Shown piece after piece: positions 6,481-13,426 of a stretch of 19,933 nucleotides of DNA. The notes under the pieces are model-generated. The model was not told the DNA's origin, ran no database searches, and saw only the letters and a list, made by a program, of their open reading frames with translations. This DNA comes from an uncultured Collinsella sp. (lineage in GTDB: Bacteria > Actinomycetota > Coriobacteriia > Coriobacteriales > Coriobacteriaceae): the NCBI GenBank assembly GCA_902492855.1, contig CABUMU010000028.1, forward strand, positions 1 through 19,933, given 5' to 3'. A program made the translations under genes and the position numbers. Positions within the stretch are counted from its first letter, which is position 1. Each line of letters starts with the position of its first letter.

Positions 6481-7104
6481 TTACGCGTTGACGGCCATCG
6501 AGTGTTGGCCCGACTTTTCCAGGAACTCCTGGAACTTGGCCTCGTCGCCCTTGTTTTGGTATTGCAGGGCCAACAGGTACTCCAGGCGGCAGCGCTTGAC
6601 CGGGTCGTCGCCGACATCCTCGAGCATGCGCTCCAGCTCGGGAATGTCGTTGTGGCGCTTGAGGATCATCGTGTCGTACATCAGCTGACACTCGTGTGCA
6701 ACCGCCTCGGCTTGACCGCCCTCAAAGCCCTTGATCTCGTGCAGAAGCTCCTTGGACTTTTTGCGGTCCTCCTGGCCAACGTAGTAGTTAAAGGCTTTGA
6801 TCACCAGATCGACGCGCTGCATCTTGGGCAGATTGAGCCCCAGCAGCAAATCGAACATCTCATCGGCGCGCTTATGGTCCTCGCGCAGCAGATAGGAGTT
6901 CAGGCGCAGGTAGTCGCGGTTGTAGCGCGGGTACAGCATGCTGGTGAGTTTGCCGTCGAGCAAACGATCGAACTCGTCCCACTGCTTGGCAGCCATAAGC
7001 TGCTGCAGGCGCTTAAACGTGGTGCGTTTTTTGACGCTAAAGAACACCGACACGGCGATGCAGATGATAACGACGGCGGTCCAGAGTGTGCGGGAATCGG
7101 GCAT
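6481..7104 (-). CDS. Membrane-anchored TPR-like protein, unknown function
   Basis: A 207-residue protein with one N-terminal membrane segment (about residues 8-24, after MPDSRTLW and before KKRTTFKRL). The remainder is soluble and strongly helical, with Leu/Ala/Tyr spacing suggestive of TPR-like repeats (for example LNSYLLREDHKRADEMFDLLL and LEYLLALQYQNKGDEAKFQEFL). With no lysine or arginine before the segment and several just after it, the soluble part probably faces the cytoplasm. I cannot assign a specific role; a scaffold or assembly function would be typical of this layout. A TATAAT sequence on the minus strand at 7160-7165 may be its -10 element. A small hairpin, CGCTTGT/ACAAGCG (7120-7136), lies in its leader. 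tRNA-Leu is 31 bases downstream on the same strand. Confidence 0.8.
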   Translation of the reverse strand: MPDSRTLWTAVVIICIAVSVFFSVKKRTTFKRLQQLMAAKQWDEFDRLLDGKLTSMLYPRYNRDYLRLNSYLLREDHKRADEMFDLLLGLNLPKMQRVDLVIKAFNYYVGQEDRKKSKELLHEIKGFEGGQAEAVAHECQLMYDTMILKRHNDIPELERMLEDVGDDPVKRCRLEYLLALQYQNKGDEAKFQEFLEKSGQHSMAVNA

Positions 7105-7159
7105 ATTAGGGTCCTTAGTCGCTTGTAAAACAAGCGGTATGACAACACGTACTAGATGT

Positions 7160-7165
7160 ATTATA
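7160..7165 (-). promoter_or_regulatory. -10 element (TATAAT) for the TPR-like protein gene
   Basis: A perfect TATAAT on the minus strand, 55 bases upstream of the ATG at 7104. No good -35 hexamer is seen at 16-18 bases. The gap to the divergent EIIB gene is only 163 bases, so both promoters share it. Confidence 0.45.
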
Positions 7166-7267
7166 CGCAGCGCGCAAGCAAACTAGCATAAAAGCTCATC
7201 GAGGCCGAGTGCCATCGCTCGCTGCGGTACACTTACCTAAAGTAAACCATGAAGGGAGATATTACCT

Positions 7268-7555
7268 ATGAAGAAGATCGTTTTGGCTTGCGGTGCTGGC
7301 GCTGCTACTTCCACGCTCGTTGCCCAGAAGGTCGCTACCATGCTCGACGCTAACGGTTATGCCGGCAAGTATGAGATCGTGCAGTGCGCCATCTCCGAGG
7401 CCAAGGACGCTTGCGACGAGGGCGCCGACCTGCTGATCGCCACCACCGTTGCCCCCGAGGGCCTCACCTGCCCGTACGTGAGCGGCGTGCCCTTCATGAC
7501 CGGCATGAACCGCGTCGCTGCCGAGAAGGCCGTTCTCGACGTTATGGCTCAGTAG
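7268..7555 (+). CDS. PTS EIIB component, galactitol/GatB type
   Basis: A 95-residue cytoplasmic phosphocarrier of the galactitol-class PTS EIIB family. It would take a phosphate from an EIIA and pass it to the sugar in the EIIC channel. The opening MKKIVLACGAGAATST contains the CxxG-type loop with Cys8 as the expected phosphorylation site. The length is that of a single EIIB domain. A GAAGGGAG site lies about nine bases before the ATG. No EIIA or EIIC gene adjoins it; the next gene is a VOC-domain protein 11 bases on. The true substrate cannot be told. Galactitol would connect to the tagatose pathway encoded at 1268-4536, but that link is inference. Confidence 0.88.
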   Translation: MKKIVLACGAGAATSTLVAQKVATMLDANGYAGKYEIVQCAISEAKDACDEGADLLIATTVAPEGLTCPYVSGVPFMTGMNRVAAEKAVLDVMAQ

Positions 7556-7566
7556 GCGCTGCCTGT

Positions 7567-7941
7567 ATGAATGAGCAGAACGCCAATCCGGTCGAGCTCT
7601 TTGGCATGCGCGTTGCCCATGTGGGCATTAACGCCACTGACCCGGCAGATGCCTTGGAGATCGCGGAGCTGTTCTCGACGATGATGGGCCTGCCTGTTAT
7701 CGAGACCCCCGTTTCGTACTTTAATGATTCGCTGGTCGAGATCATGAAGCAGAACGGTCGTGGCACCAAGGGCCACATCGGCTTTGCCGTTAACGACATC
7801 GATGCAGCTGAGAAGTGGTTTGCCGAGCGCGGGCTCGAGGTCAACGAGGAGTCGCGCGCGCTGCTGCCCGACGGTGGTACCAAGCTCGTGTACTTTAAGC
7901 GCGAGTTCGCCGGTTTCGCCGTGCACCTGTGCCGCGAATAG
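7567..7941 (+). CDS. Stand-alone VOC (glyoxalase-fold) protein like the C-terminal domain of KDPG aldolase fusions
   Basis: A 124-residue single VOC-fold protein. HVGINATDPADALEIAELF (about 18-36), IEVMK-like LVEIMKQNGRGTKGHIGFAV (about 58-77) and the closing LVYFKREFAGFAVHL match the VOC-like extension I recall at the C-terminus of some 4-hydroxy-2-oxoglutarate/KDPG aldolases, there attached to the aldolase barrel. Here it stands alone. A metal-binding His is plausible at HVG and in the GHIGF stretch. It begins 11 bases after the EIIB stop, so the two are very probably co-transcribed and translationally linked; no strong ribosome site is seen. The reaction is unknown, though a role in sugar-phosphate or keto-acid metabolism fits the context. 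Confidence 0.78.
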   Translation: MNEQNANPVELFGMRVAHVGINATDPADALEIAELFSTMMGLPVIETPVSYFNDSLVEIMKQNGRGTKGHIGFAVNDIDAAEKWFAERGLEVNEESRALLPDGGTKLVYFKREFAGFAVHLCRE

Positions 7942-7965
7942 CGCACAAGCTGCCATAGCTAGCAA

Positions 7966-7997
7966 AAAGGGATAGGGCCGCGTGGCCCTATCCCTTT
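7966..7997. terminator. Bidirectional terminator between the VOC gene and the histidine kinase gene
   Basis: Perfect 14-bp arms AAAGGGATAGGGCC (7966-7979) and GGCCCTATCCCTTT (7984-7997) around GCGT. TTTATTTAT runs out on the plus side and an A-run (7964-7968) gives the U-tract for the minus side. Both convergent operons end here. Confidence 0.92.
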
Positions 7998-8016
7998 ATT
8001 TATGCCGAGGGGCTTC

Positions 8017-9312
8017 CTAGCGCGGCAGGCGAATCGTAAAGCGGCTGCCGACGCCCTCGACCGAGGTCACGCCGATGACGCCGCCATGGCTATCGACGAT
8101 CCACTTGGCAATGGCAAGCCCCAGACCCGAGCCCTGTGCGCCGGCATCGCGTGCGTTGTCGGCGCGGTAGAACCGTTCAAACGCGTGAGCTGCGGATTCC
8201 TGGTTCATGCCGATGCCCTCGTCCTCAACACTTATGTCGATCGTGCCCGCGCCCGCATCCGGCGTTATGCCAAATGTGACGGTCGTTCCCGCATCCGAGT
8301 ACTTGGCGGCGTTTTGCACGATCACACGCAGGGCTTGCTTCACGAGCGCCACGTCGACGGGCGCATCGCAGCGCGGGTCGCTGACAAGCGCGGCGTCGTA
8401 TGCCAGCTGATACGTGTGCGCGGTATCGATCATCTGCGATTCCTCGCATACCTCGCCGACCAGTGCGGCCAGGTTGGTATCCGCACGCCGCAGGACCGTG
8501 CGTCCGGCATCGCCGCGCGCCAAAAACAGCAGCTGCTCCACGAGCTCCTGCATGTGCTCGCTTTCGGCCTTGAGGGACGCGATGGATTCTGCCAGCACGT
8601 CCGGGTCGTCTTTGCCCCAGCGGTCGAGCATGTTTACGTAGCCCTGAATCACCGCGATGGGCGTGCGCAGCTCGTGGCTTGCATCGTTGACAAAGCGCAT
8701 CTGCTGCAGCTTGGCCTCTTGCATCTGGCGCAGCAGGCGGTTGAGTGCGACCTCGATGCTTGCCAGGTCGGCATCGCCGGTGGTGACGCTTGGTGAGTCG
8801 ACGCTTGCGCGCACGATGGCCTGCTCCAGCGTTTCCATCTTGCCGCCGGAGAGCTGCATGCGGCCGAGCTCGTCCACGCGCAAGGCCAGATCGTTGAGAG
8901 GCGCCATGGTGCGGCGTACGCGCCTCGCGCCGCCGAGCATGTTGAGTACGCTGATGACCTGCCAACCCACAACGGCAAGGTAGAGAGGCCATAGCGCGAC
9001 GAGGTCCTGTGCGAGGGGGAAAGTCTTGGTGGTACGCGCAAACTCGACGGTATAAGTGAGCGTTGTCAGGTCCCAGCCGCGCGCGGGCTTCAGCGACATG
9101 CCGCGAACGGTGGCGCTGGGGATCCATCCTGCGGTAAACGTGTCGTCGGGCAGTGTCTGGTTGTATCCATAGACGAGGATCGCCGCCGCAATCACTACCA
9201 GCAACAGATCGAGCCAGATGTAGCTCATCAGACGGCGCCACATATAGCTCCAGTTGATGGCGCGGGCGATGGAGGTGACGCGCTTGGCCTCGGCGTTACG
9301 CACGGCAGACAT
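8017..9312 (-). CDS. Sensor histidine kinase (HAMP, HisKA, HATPase)
   Basis: A 431-residue membrane kinase that should phosphorylate the response regulator encoded just upstream. Membrane segments at about 31-50 and 104-126 bracket a short external loop of about 53 residues, and a HAMP-like linker follows. The H box FVNDASHELRTP has the phospho-acceptor His213. The N box is VIVQNAAKYSD (Asn334), the G1 box DEGIG (364-368), the F box around FERFYR (378-383) and the G2 box GSGLGLA (394-400). ATG 9312 overlaps the regulator's last 17 bases, so translation is probably coupled; longer readings in this frame run inside the regulator gene and are not real. The small sensor loop suggests a membrane or envelope signal rather than a bulky ligand. 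Confidence 0.93.
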   Translation of the reverse strand: MSAVRNAEAKRVTSIARAINWSYMWRRLMSYIWLDLLLVVIAAAILVYGYNQTLPDDTFTAGWIPSATVRGMSLKPARGWDLTTLTYTVEFARTTKTFPLAQDLVALWPLYLAVVGWQVISVLNMLGGARRVRRTMAPLNDLALRVDELGRMQLSGGKMETLEQAIVRASVDSPSVTTGDADLASIEVALNRLLRQMQEAKLQQMRFVNDASHELRTPIAVIQGYVNMLDRWGKDDPDVLAESIASLKAESEHMQELVEQLLFLARGDAGRTVLRRADTNLAALVGEVCEESQMIDTAHTYQLAYDAALVSDPRCDAPVDVALVKQALRVIVQNAAKYSDAGTTVTFGITPDAGAGTIDISVEDEGIGMNQESAAHAFERFYRADNARDAGAQGSGLGLAIAKWIVDSHGGVIGVTSVEGVGSRFTIRLPR

Positions 9313-10075
9313 AGCCCACCCCGCGCACGGTCTGGATGATGCGGGCGCTGCCGGCGTCCTCGATCTTGGCACGCAGGTGCGCGATGTGTACGTCGACGTT
9401 GTTGGTGTCGCCCACGTATTCGTAGCCCAGCGCTTCGTGCGCGATGCGCTCGCGCGTGAGCACGGTCTCGGCATGCGCCATAAGCAGGGCGAGGACGTCG
9501 AACTCGCGGGCCGTGAGCACGATGGGTGAGCCTCCGACCGTGACTTCGCGGCGGTCGGGATCGAGCACAACCGATCCCACGGTGAGTGCGGCGGGGGAGG
9601 GCGAGGCGGATGCCTGGGTCGAGCCGCTGACCGGGGGCATCGCGACGGCGCCGACGTCCGCGCCGCCCGCCATGCCCGCCTCAACGCCACCAACGCCCGA
9701 AGCCGCCCGCACGGCCTCCGAGCGCTTCAGCGCCACGCGGATCCGTGCGAACAGCTCCTCGATCGCAAACGGCTTGGTCAAGTAATCGTCGGCGCCGGCA
9801 TCGAGCCCGGCCACCTTGTCCATCACGGCGTCGCGCGCGGTGACCATGATCACCGGCACATCCTTGTGCTTGCGTACGCGCCGCAGCACCTCCATGCCGT
9901 TGAGCTGCGGCAACAGCACGTCGAGCAGAATCAAATCGTAGTCGCGCTCCAGTGCCAGGTCCACGGCGGTGCGGCCGTCGGCGGCATGTTCCACCTGGTA
10001 GCCCTCGTGCTCCAGCTCGAGCGTCACAAAGCGGGCGATTTTCTCCTCGTCCTCTACGATCAGGATCCGTGCCAT
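9296..10075 (-). CDS. OmpR/PhoB-family response regulator
   Basis: A 259-residue transcription regulator. The receiver domain (about 1-120) has the acidic pair Glu8/Asp9, phospho-acceptor Asp52 in LLDVLLP, Thr79 in MVTA and Lys101 in TKPF. The C-terminal winged helix (about 163-259) has LTAREFDVLALL, TRERI and the final VDVHIAHLRAKI...IQTVRGVGYV. Between them is an unusually long, low-complexity Gly/Ala/Ser/Pro linker (about 120-165). The gene lies 18 bases downstream of the DUF4342-type gene and overlaps the kinase gene, so the three form one minus-strand operon. The target genes are not evident; autoregulation of this operon would be typical of the family. Confidence 0.95.
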   Translation of the reverse strand: MARILIVEDEEKIARFVTLELEHEGYQVEHAADGRTAVDLALERDYDLILLDVLLPQLNGMEVLRRVRKHKDVPVIMVTARDAVMDKVAGLDAGADDYLTKPFAIEELFARIRVALKRSEAVRAASGVGGVEAGMAGGADVGAVAMPPVSGSTQASASPSPAALTVGSVVLDPDRREVTVGGSPIVLTAREFDVLALLMAHAETVLTRERIAHEALGYEYVGDTNNVDVHIAHLRAKIEDAGSARIIQTVRGVGYVCRA

Positions 10076-10093
10076 GCGTGCCCCCGTCTGTGA

Positions 10094-10636
10094 TTACTTG
10101 TCGTCGTTCAGATTTTGCTTGATGTCGTCCGCGGCATCGGCAGCGTGATTCATAAGGTTGTTGATGCTGCCGGGTACGTCGCCGTCGCTATCGATGCGGT
10201 AACGCATGCCAAAGAACAGGCCAATCAGCATCAGCCATATCGTGGCGCCCCAGGCAAACAGCGCGACGATGGGGATCAGGATGGGAATGTTGAGGATGAT
10301 CGCGTCGCGGCGCGTGGCGATAAACTTGGTGTCCAGGCTCAGGCGGAAGAGCTTTTTGAGGTACTCCCACACGCTGTCCATCTTCTTGGAGAAGTCGGTC
10401 TTTTCGCTCGACTTTTCGTAGGCTGCCTGCGCGGCGACCATCTCGGCCGAGGGCTCGTCGACCGGCGCGGACTCGGTGGTGGCGTGCGCCGACGTGGTCT
10501 GCGTCTTGCCCTGCGACTTGAGCCAAATGATGGCATCCAAAACGTTGCCGTCGGCAGCGTCGAGCGCCGCCTTGGCATCGGTGTAGCTCACGTTGCACTT
10601 GGTGCGGATGGTTTCAACTTTTTCGAGGTCGTCCAT
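10094..10636 (-). CDS. UBA-like/DUF4342-type small membrane protein
   Basis: A 180-residue protein. Residues 4-43 (LEKVETIRTKCNVSYTDAKA onward to GNVLDAIIWLKS) look like the UBA/TS-N helical module. A Thr/Ser/Ala/Glu-rich linker follows (about 44-80), then a basic amphipathic stretch and a membrane domain (about 112-143, ILNIPILIPIVALFAWGATI then WLMLIGLFFG). This arrangement matches DUF4342 proteins as I remember them, commonly found next to two-component genes in clostridia-like bacteria. It is the first gene of the operon with the regulator and kinase, so an accessory sensing or modulating role is a reasonable inference, not shown. AAAGGA lies about six bases before the ATG. Confidence 0.82.
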   Translation of the reverse strand: MDDLEKVETIRTKCNVSYTDAKAALDAADGNVLDAIIWLKSQGKTQTTSAHATTESAPVDEPSAEMVAAQAAYEKSSEKTDFSKKMDSVWEYLKKLFRLSLDTKFIATRRDAIILNIPILIPIVALFAWGATIWLMLIGLFFGMRYRIDSDGDVPGSINNLMNHAADAADDIKQNLNDDK

Positions 10637-10730
10637 GACCTGTCCTTTCGTTCGATGGGCGCGAGCGTTGCGTTCGGCGGCCTGCGTTGCGCGGCGCCGC
10701 CCCGCCCCTTGTTCGAACTCTATAGTGCAG

Positions 10731-10758
10731 GTTATAGATTAAGCGATTCTTGAGCCAA
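10731..10758 (-). promoter_or_regulatory. Candidate promoter of the DUF4342-regulator-kinase operon
   Basis: On the minus strand TTGGCT (10753-10758) and TATAAC (10731-10736) are separated by 16 bases, about 95 bases upstream of the first ATG (10636). A second TATAG-like sequence lies 10 bases further down. The leader between is very GC-rich. Confidence 0.5.
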
Positions 10759-10857
10759 GATTAATGTTGGATGAGTTTTTGGGTAGCGGTGGGAAAAGTA
10801 TTAGACCTCGATAGCGGGGGATGTGGTGCCGGTGCAAAACGGCGTCAAAGGTTGGTC

Positions 10858-10919
10858 GAGCAGGCGGTTTCTCCATTGATGCCCGCACGGCATGGGACAC
10901 TTACCCTGCCGCCCTGCTC
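10858..10919 (+). promoter_or_regulatory. Structured leader upstream of the small membrane protein gene
   Basis: GAGCAGGCGG (10858-10867) pairs with CCGCCCTGCTC (10909-10919) with one bulged base. Inside, ATGCC (10879-10883) pairs with GGCAT (10889-10893). The structure ends 34 bases before the AAGGAG site of the gene at 10971. It matches no riboswitch class that I can recognise. The 334-base gap between the divergent genes (10637-10970) otherwise holds only the opposing promoter. Confidence 0.35.
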
Positions 10920-10970
10920 TGCCGCGGCGGCATGTACCCAAACAACGACCCTCTAAGGAGTTCGATACCA

Positions 10971-11210
10971 ATGAGCGATAACACCAAGCATCTCGCAAAG
11001 AAGTGCGTCAAGGACGCGGGGCCGTGCCTCGCGTTGTGCCTTGCCGGCGCAGCGGTCGCGCTGCTGGCTGTTCTGGGGCCATTCGACGTGCTCCGAAGTG
11101 CCAGTTCTCTGCACGTTTGCATGGCCCTTGCCGGCGCCATGATGACCGGCGGCGTGCTCGATCTGGTTTTTTGGGTGCTTGACCCGTTTGGATGGAAGAA
11201 CGAAGGGTAA
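10971..11210 (+). CDS. Small membrane protein, unknown function
   Basis: A 79-residue protein, MSDNTKHLAKKCVKDAGPCL onward, with two hydrophobic segments (about 18-36 and 44-66) and a short polar tail ending WKNEG. The N-terminus is basic. I recognise no family. ATG 10971 is supported by TAAGGAG about ten bases upstream; the frame is open further back, but the preceding part is rich in Cys/Arg and has no ribosome site, so it is taken as leader. The metallophosphoesterase gene follows 85 bases later and could be co-transcribed. Confidence 0.65.
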   Translation: MSDNTKHLAKKCVKDAGPCLALCLAGAAVALLAVLGPFDVLRSASSLHVCMALAGAMMTGGVLDLVFWVLDPFGWKNEG

Positions 11211-11295
11211 GCCCTAAGGGATGGAAGGGCTGGAACGGTTGGCTTAGTGATCGTGCAGAATGTGGGCTAGCGACTTACAGGGAAGTGGTAATCCG

Positions 11296-12021
11296 ATGAC
11301 GGTCTATGTAACAGGCGATATTCATGGCGGCGCTGACATGCAAAAGCTCCGCGATTGGGAGCTTGGGGATAGCCTGGCGAGCGACGACTATCTCATCATC
11401 GCGGGCGACTTTGGCTTTCCCTGGGACTTTTCTACCGAGGAATGTGCCGATATTGCTTGGCTGGAGTCGCGCCCCTACACCGTGCTGTTTGTCGACGGCA
11501 ACCACGAGCGTTTCGATCACTGGGCGGAACGCCCCATGGAGTTGTGGCACGGTGGGCTGACGCAGCGCCTGTCGGATACCTCGCCCATACGGCGCCTGAC
11601 GCGCGGCGAGGTTTTTGAGCTCGACGGCTCAACGGTCTTTACCATGGGCGGCGCCACGAGCGTGGACAAGGAATACCGCATTCCGTATTCCAGCTGGTGG
11701 CCGCAGGAGCTGCCGGACGAGCGCAACTTTGAGGAGGCGCAGGCAAAGCTCGACAGCGTGGGCTGGACGGTCGACTACGTGATCACTCACACCTGCTCTA
11801 CGCGCATGTTGTCGCCCACGCTCTATCCGGCGCCCGGCTGGAATTATCCCGATGTCGATCGACTCACCACGTTTTTTGACGAGCTGGAGGACCGTCTGGA
11901 CTACAAGCGCTGGTACTACGGGCATTTTCATCGGGATGTCAACCCGGCCGAGCGCCATACCGTGCTCTACGACTGCATCGTTCGCCTGGGCGACGAACTC
12001 CATCCCTGGGATGTTGCATAG
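11296..12021 (+). CDS. Calcineurin-like metallophosphoesterase
   Basis: A 241-residue cytoplasmic phosphoesterase with the full di-metal motif set: GDIHG (7-11; Asp8 and His10), GDFG (37-40; Asp38), DGNHE (67-71; Asn69 and His70), ITHTCS (about 165) and GHFH (about 219-222). The substrate cannot be deduced; relatives act on phosphoproteins, dinucleotides or nucleotides. ATG 11296 gives the normal family start MTVYVTGDIHGG with AGGGAAGTGG upstream; an upstream in-frame ATG (11260) would add 12 residues before the first strand. It converges with gluQ, whose stop is 52 bases away. A weak TAGCGAA/TTCGCTA hairpin (12044-12067), without a T-tract, lies between them. Confidence 0.9.
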   Translation: MTVYVTGDIHGGADMQKLRDWELGDSLASDDYLIIAGDFGFPWDFSTEECADIAWLESRPYTVLFVDGNHERFDHWAERPMELWHGGLTQRLSDTSPIRRLTRGEVFELDGSTVFTMGGATSVDKEYRIPYSSWWPQELPDERNFEEAQAKLDSVGWTVDYVITHTCSTRMLSPTLYPAPGWNYPDVDRLTTFFDELEDRLDYKRWYYGHFHRDVNPAERHTVLYDCIVRLGDELHPWDVA

Positions 12022-12073
12022 GGGTACGGACGCATGAGCTTCGTAGCGAACCAAAACCGATTCGCTAAGGGAT

Positions 12074-12241
12074 TTACTCCCAAGCTGACTTGCGCTCGAG
12101 TAACGTTTTCGTAGCTTCTGGCGTGGGGGAGTCAAGTATTTCGCAAAACGCATCGAACCCCTCTGGTGAAAGATGAGTTGTTGATGCTTTGGCAATGTCG
12201 CTATCGAGGTGGTCGTCAGGGTGGGCTGCCGTCTGTTGCAT
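12074..12241 (-). other. Antitoxin-like tail inside gluQ with its own start and ribosome site
   Basis: Residues 339-393 of the GluQ frame begin with an ATG (12241) preceded at five bases by AAAGGA (12247-12252). The segment MQQTAAHPDDHLDSDIAKAS then THLSPEGFDAFCEILDSPTP and EATKTLLERKSAWE resembles the C-terminal toxin-binding end of DUF1778 antitoxins (F-x-AF-x-x-LD-x-P ... LL-x-R-x-x-WE). The ribbon-helix-helix half is absent. It could be made as a separate 55-residue peptide, or be only a remnant fused after loss of the original gluQ stop. Confidence 0.5.
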
Positions 12242-13255
12242 GCCTGTCCTTTCATCCATAACGATGTTCTCGCGATGCGCGCGGATGACATCCCAGCTAA
12301 AGTGCTCGACCAGCTGCTCGGCAGAGCGCGGCGTGGTGTCCGGCGCGATGCCCGCTTGCCCGGCGAGCCAGCCCAGCAGCGCTTCGGGTGTGCCAAAGCG
12401 GGCGCGGAGTTCGCCTAGGTCCAGATCGCGGTCGCGCTTGGAAAGGCGGCGGCCGTCCGGTGACATGAGCAGCGGGATGTGCGCGTAGTGCGGCGTGGGA
12501 AGTCCTAGCAGATGCTGCAGGTAGATTTGGCGGGGCGTGGAACCAAGCAGATCACATCCGCGCACGACCTCGGTGACGCCCATGGCAGCGTCGTCGACCA
12601 CCACGGCTAGCTGGTAGGCAAAAACGCCGTCGCTGCGGCGCACCAAAAAGTCGCCGCATTCGGTGGCGAGTGCTTCGCATTGGGCTCCGTACGTGCGGTC
12701 CACGAATTCGATCACGTCGCTGGCGAGGTCGTCGACGGTGGGCACGCGCAGGCGCGTGGCCGGAGCACGCAGGGCACTGCGGCGGGTGATTTCTTCAGCA
12801 GAAAGACCTCTGCAGGCGCCGCGGTAGATGGGCGTGCCGTCGCTGGCGTGCGGCGCGCTCGCGGCGTGGAGTTCGGCACGCGTGCAAAAACAGGGATAGG
12901 TGAGGCCGGCGTCTTGCAGCTGGCGCAGGGCGTCCTCGTACAGATCCAGGCGATCGTGCTGGTAGTAGGGGCCTTCGTCCCACTCGAGCCCCAGCCAGGT
13001 CAGATCGTCAATCAGTTGAGCGGCAAGTTCCGGGCGCTTGCAGCGATCGTCCAGGTCCTCGATACGTAACACGATGCTGCCGCCTTGGCTGCGGGCCGAA
13101 AGCCATGCGCACAGGCAGCTGAACACGTTGCCCAGGTGCATACGACCCGAGGGCGACGGGGCGAAACGGCCCACGACGGGCGCGGGGGCGGAGGCGGGTG
13201 GCGTCGCTGGCGCGTCCGCGGCGGGCGTTGCTATGTTGCGTGCGTTGATATCCAT
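12074..13255 (-). CDS. gluQ: Glutamyl-Q tRNA(Asp) synthetase-like protein with an extra C-terminal tail
   Basis: GluQ attaches glutamate to the queuosine base in the anticodon of tRNA-Asp. FAPSPSGRMHLGN (31-43) is the HIGH motif region, IEDLDD follows at 65-70, RRLSKR (269-274) is the KMSKS equivalent, and Cys122, Cys124, Tyr144 and Cys148 fit the C-x-C...Y-x3-C zinc site that separates GluQ from full GluRS. No anticodon-binding domain follows. At 393 residues it is longer than the usual 290-310: about 28 residues of Ala/Pro-rich sequence precede the catalytic domain, and residues 339-393 are a tail resembling the end of DUF1778/TacA antitoxins. ATG 13255 has no ribosome site but follows TATACT by seven bases, suggesting a leaderless message. 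An in-frame ATG at 13372 would lie upstream of this promoter. Confidence 0.87.
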   Translation of the reverse strand: MDINARNIATPAADAPATPPASAPAPVVGRFAPSPSGRMHLGNVFSCLCAWLSARSQGGSIVLRIEDLDDRCKRPELAAQLIDDLTWLGLEWDEGPYYQHDRLDLYEDALRQLQDAGLTYPCFCTRAELHAASAPHASDGTPIYRGACRGLSAEEITRRSALRAPATRLRVPTVDDLASDVIEFVDRTYGAQCEALATECGDFLVRRSDGVFAYQLAVVVDDAAMGVTEVVRGCDLLGSTPRQIYLQHLLGLPTPHYAHIPLLMSPDGRRLSKRDRDLDLGELRARFGTPEALLGWLAGQAGIAPDTTPRSAEQLVEHFSWDVIRAHRENIVMDERTGMQQTAAHPDDHLDSDIAKASTTHLSPEGFDAFCEILDSPTPEATKTLLERKSAWE

Positions 13256-13262
13256 GCGGACG

Positions 13263-13268
13263 AGTATA
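13263..13268 (-). promoter_or_regulatory. -10 element of gluQ, probably leaderless transcript
   Basis: TATACT on the minus strand ends seven bases before the gluQ ATG (13255), placing the expected transcription start at or next to the start codon. There is no Shine-Dalgarno sequence in between. No good -35 hexamer is visible. Confidence 0.45.
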
Positions 13269-13392
13269 GCGCGGGACGCGATGGGGAGGCGTCGCTGTGG
13301 TCCGTAAGTTGTCGGGGCCCCACATTGCGTGTGACGGGCTGCAGACTCGGTGCTTTGATTCCCGTCCATCAACTTGGCACCTTAGACGACAG

Positions 13393-13426
13393 AAACCCCG
13401 GCAGCTCTTCGCAACTGCCGGGGTTT
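13393..13426. terminator. Orphan terminator-like hairpin in the 515-bp gap 13256-13770
   Basis: Perfect 12-bp arms AAACCCCGGCAG (13393-13404) and CTGCCGGGGTTT (13415-13426). Only three T residues end each side. No gene on either strand ends next to it: gluQ starts at 13255 and points away, and the DUF2207 gene starts at 13771. The rest of the gap holds a GGGGCA...TGCCCC inverted repeat (about 13467-13502), the 31-bp repeat copy B (13619-13649) and a GACAAT (13731-13736) that may be the -10 of the next gene. The long open frame at 13297-13701 crosses the hairpin and the repeat and looks non-coding. Confidence 0.55.

Noticed and set aside
8002..8796. 264-residue open frame on the plus strand across the kinase gene
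   Set aside because: It begins inside the bidirectional terminator region and is antisense to the kinase catalytic domain.
8225..9241. 338-residue open frame on the minus strand in another frame of the kinase gene
   Set aside because: The kinase frame has every expected box in order; this frame is Arg/Ala/His-rich and has no domain.
12044..12067. Terminator between the metallophosphoesterase gene and gluQ
   Set aside because: The 7-bp TAGCGAA/TTCGCTA stem has a 10-base loop and no T-tract on either side; too weak to list as a terminator.
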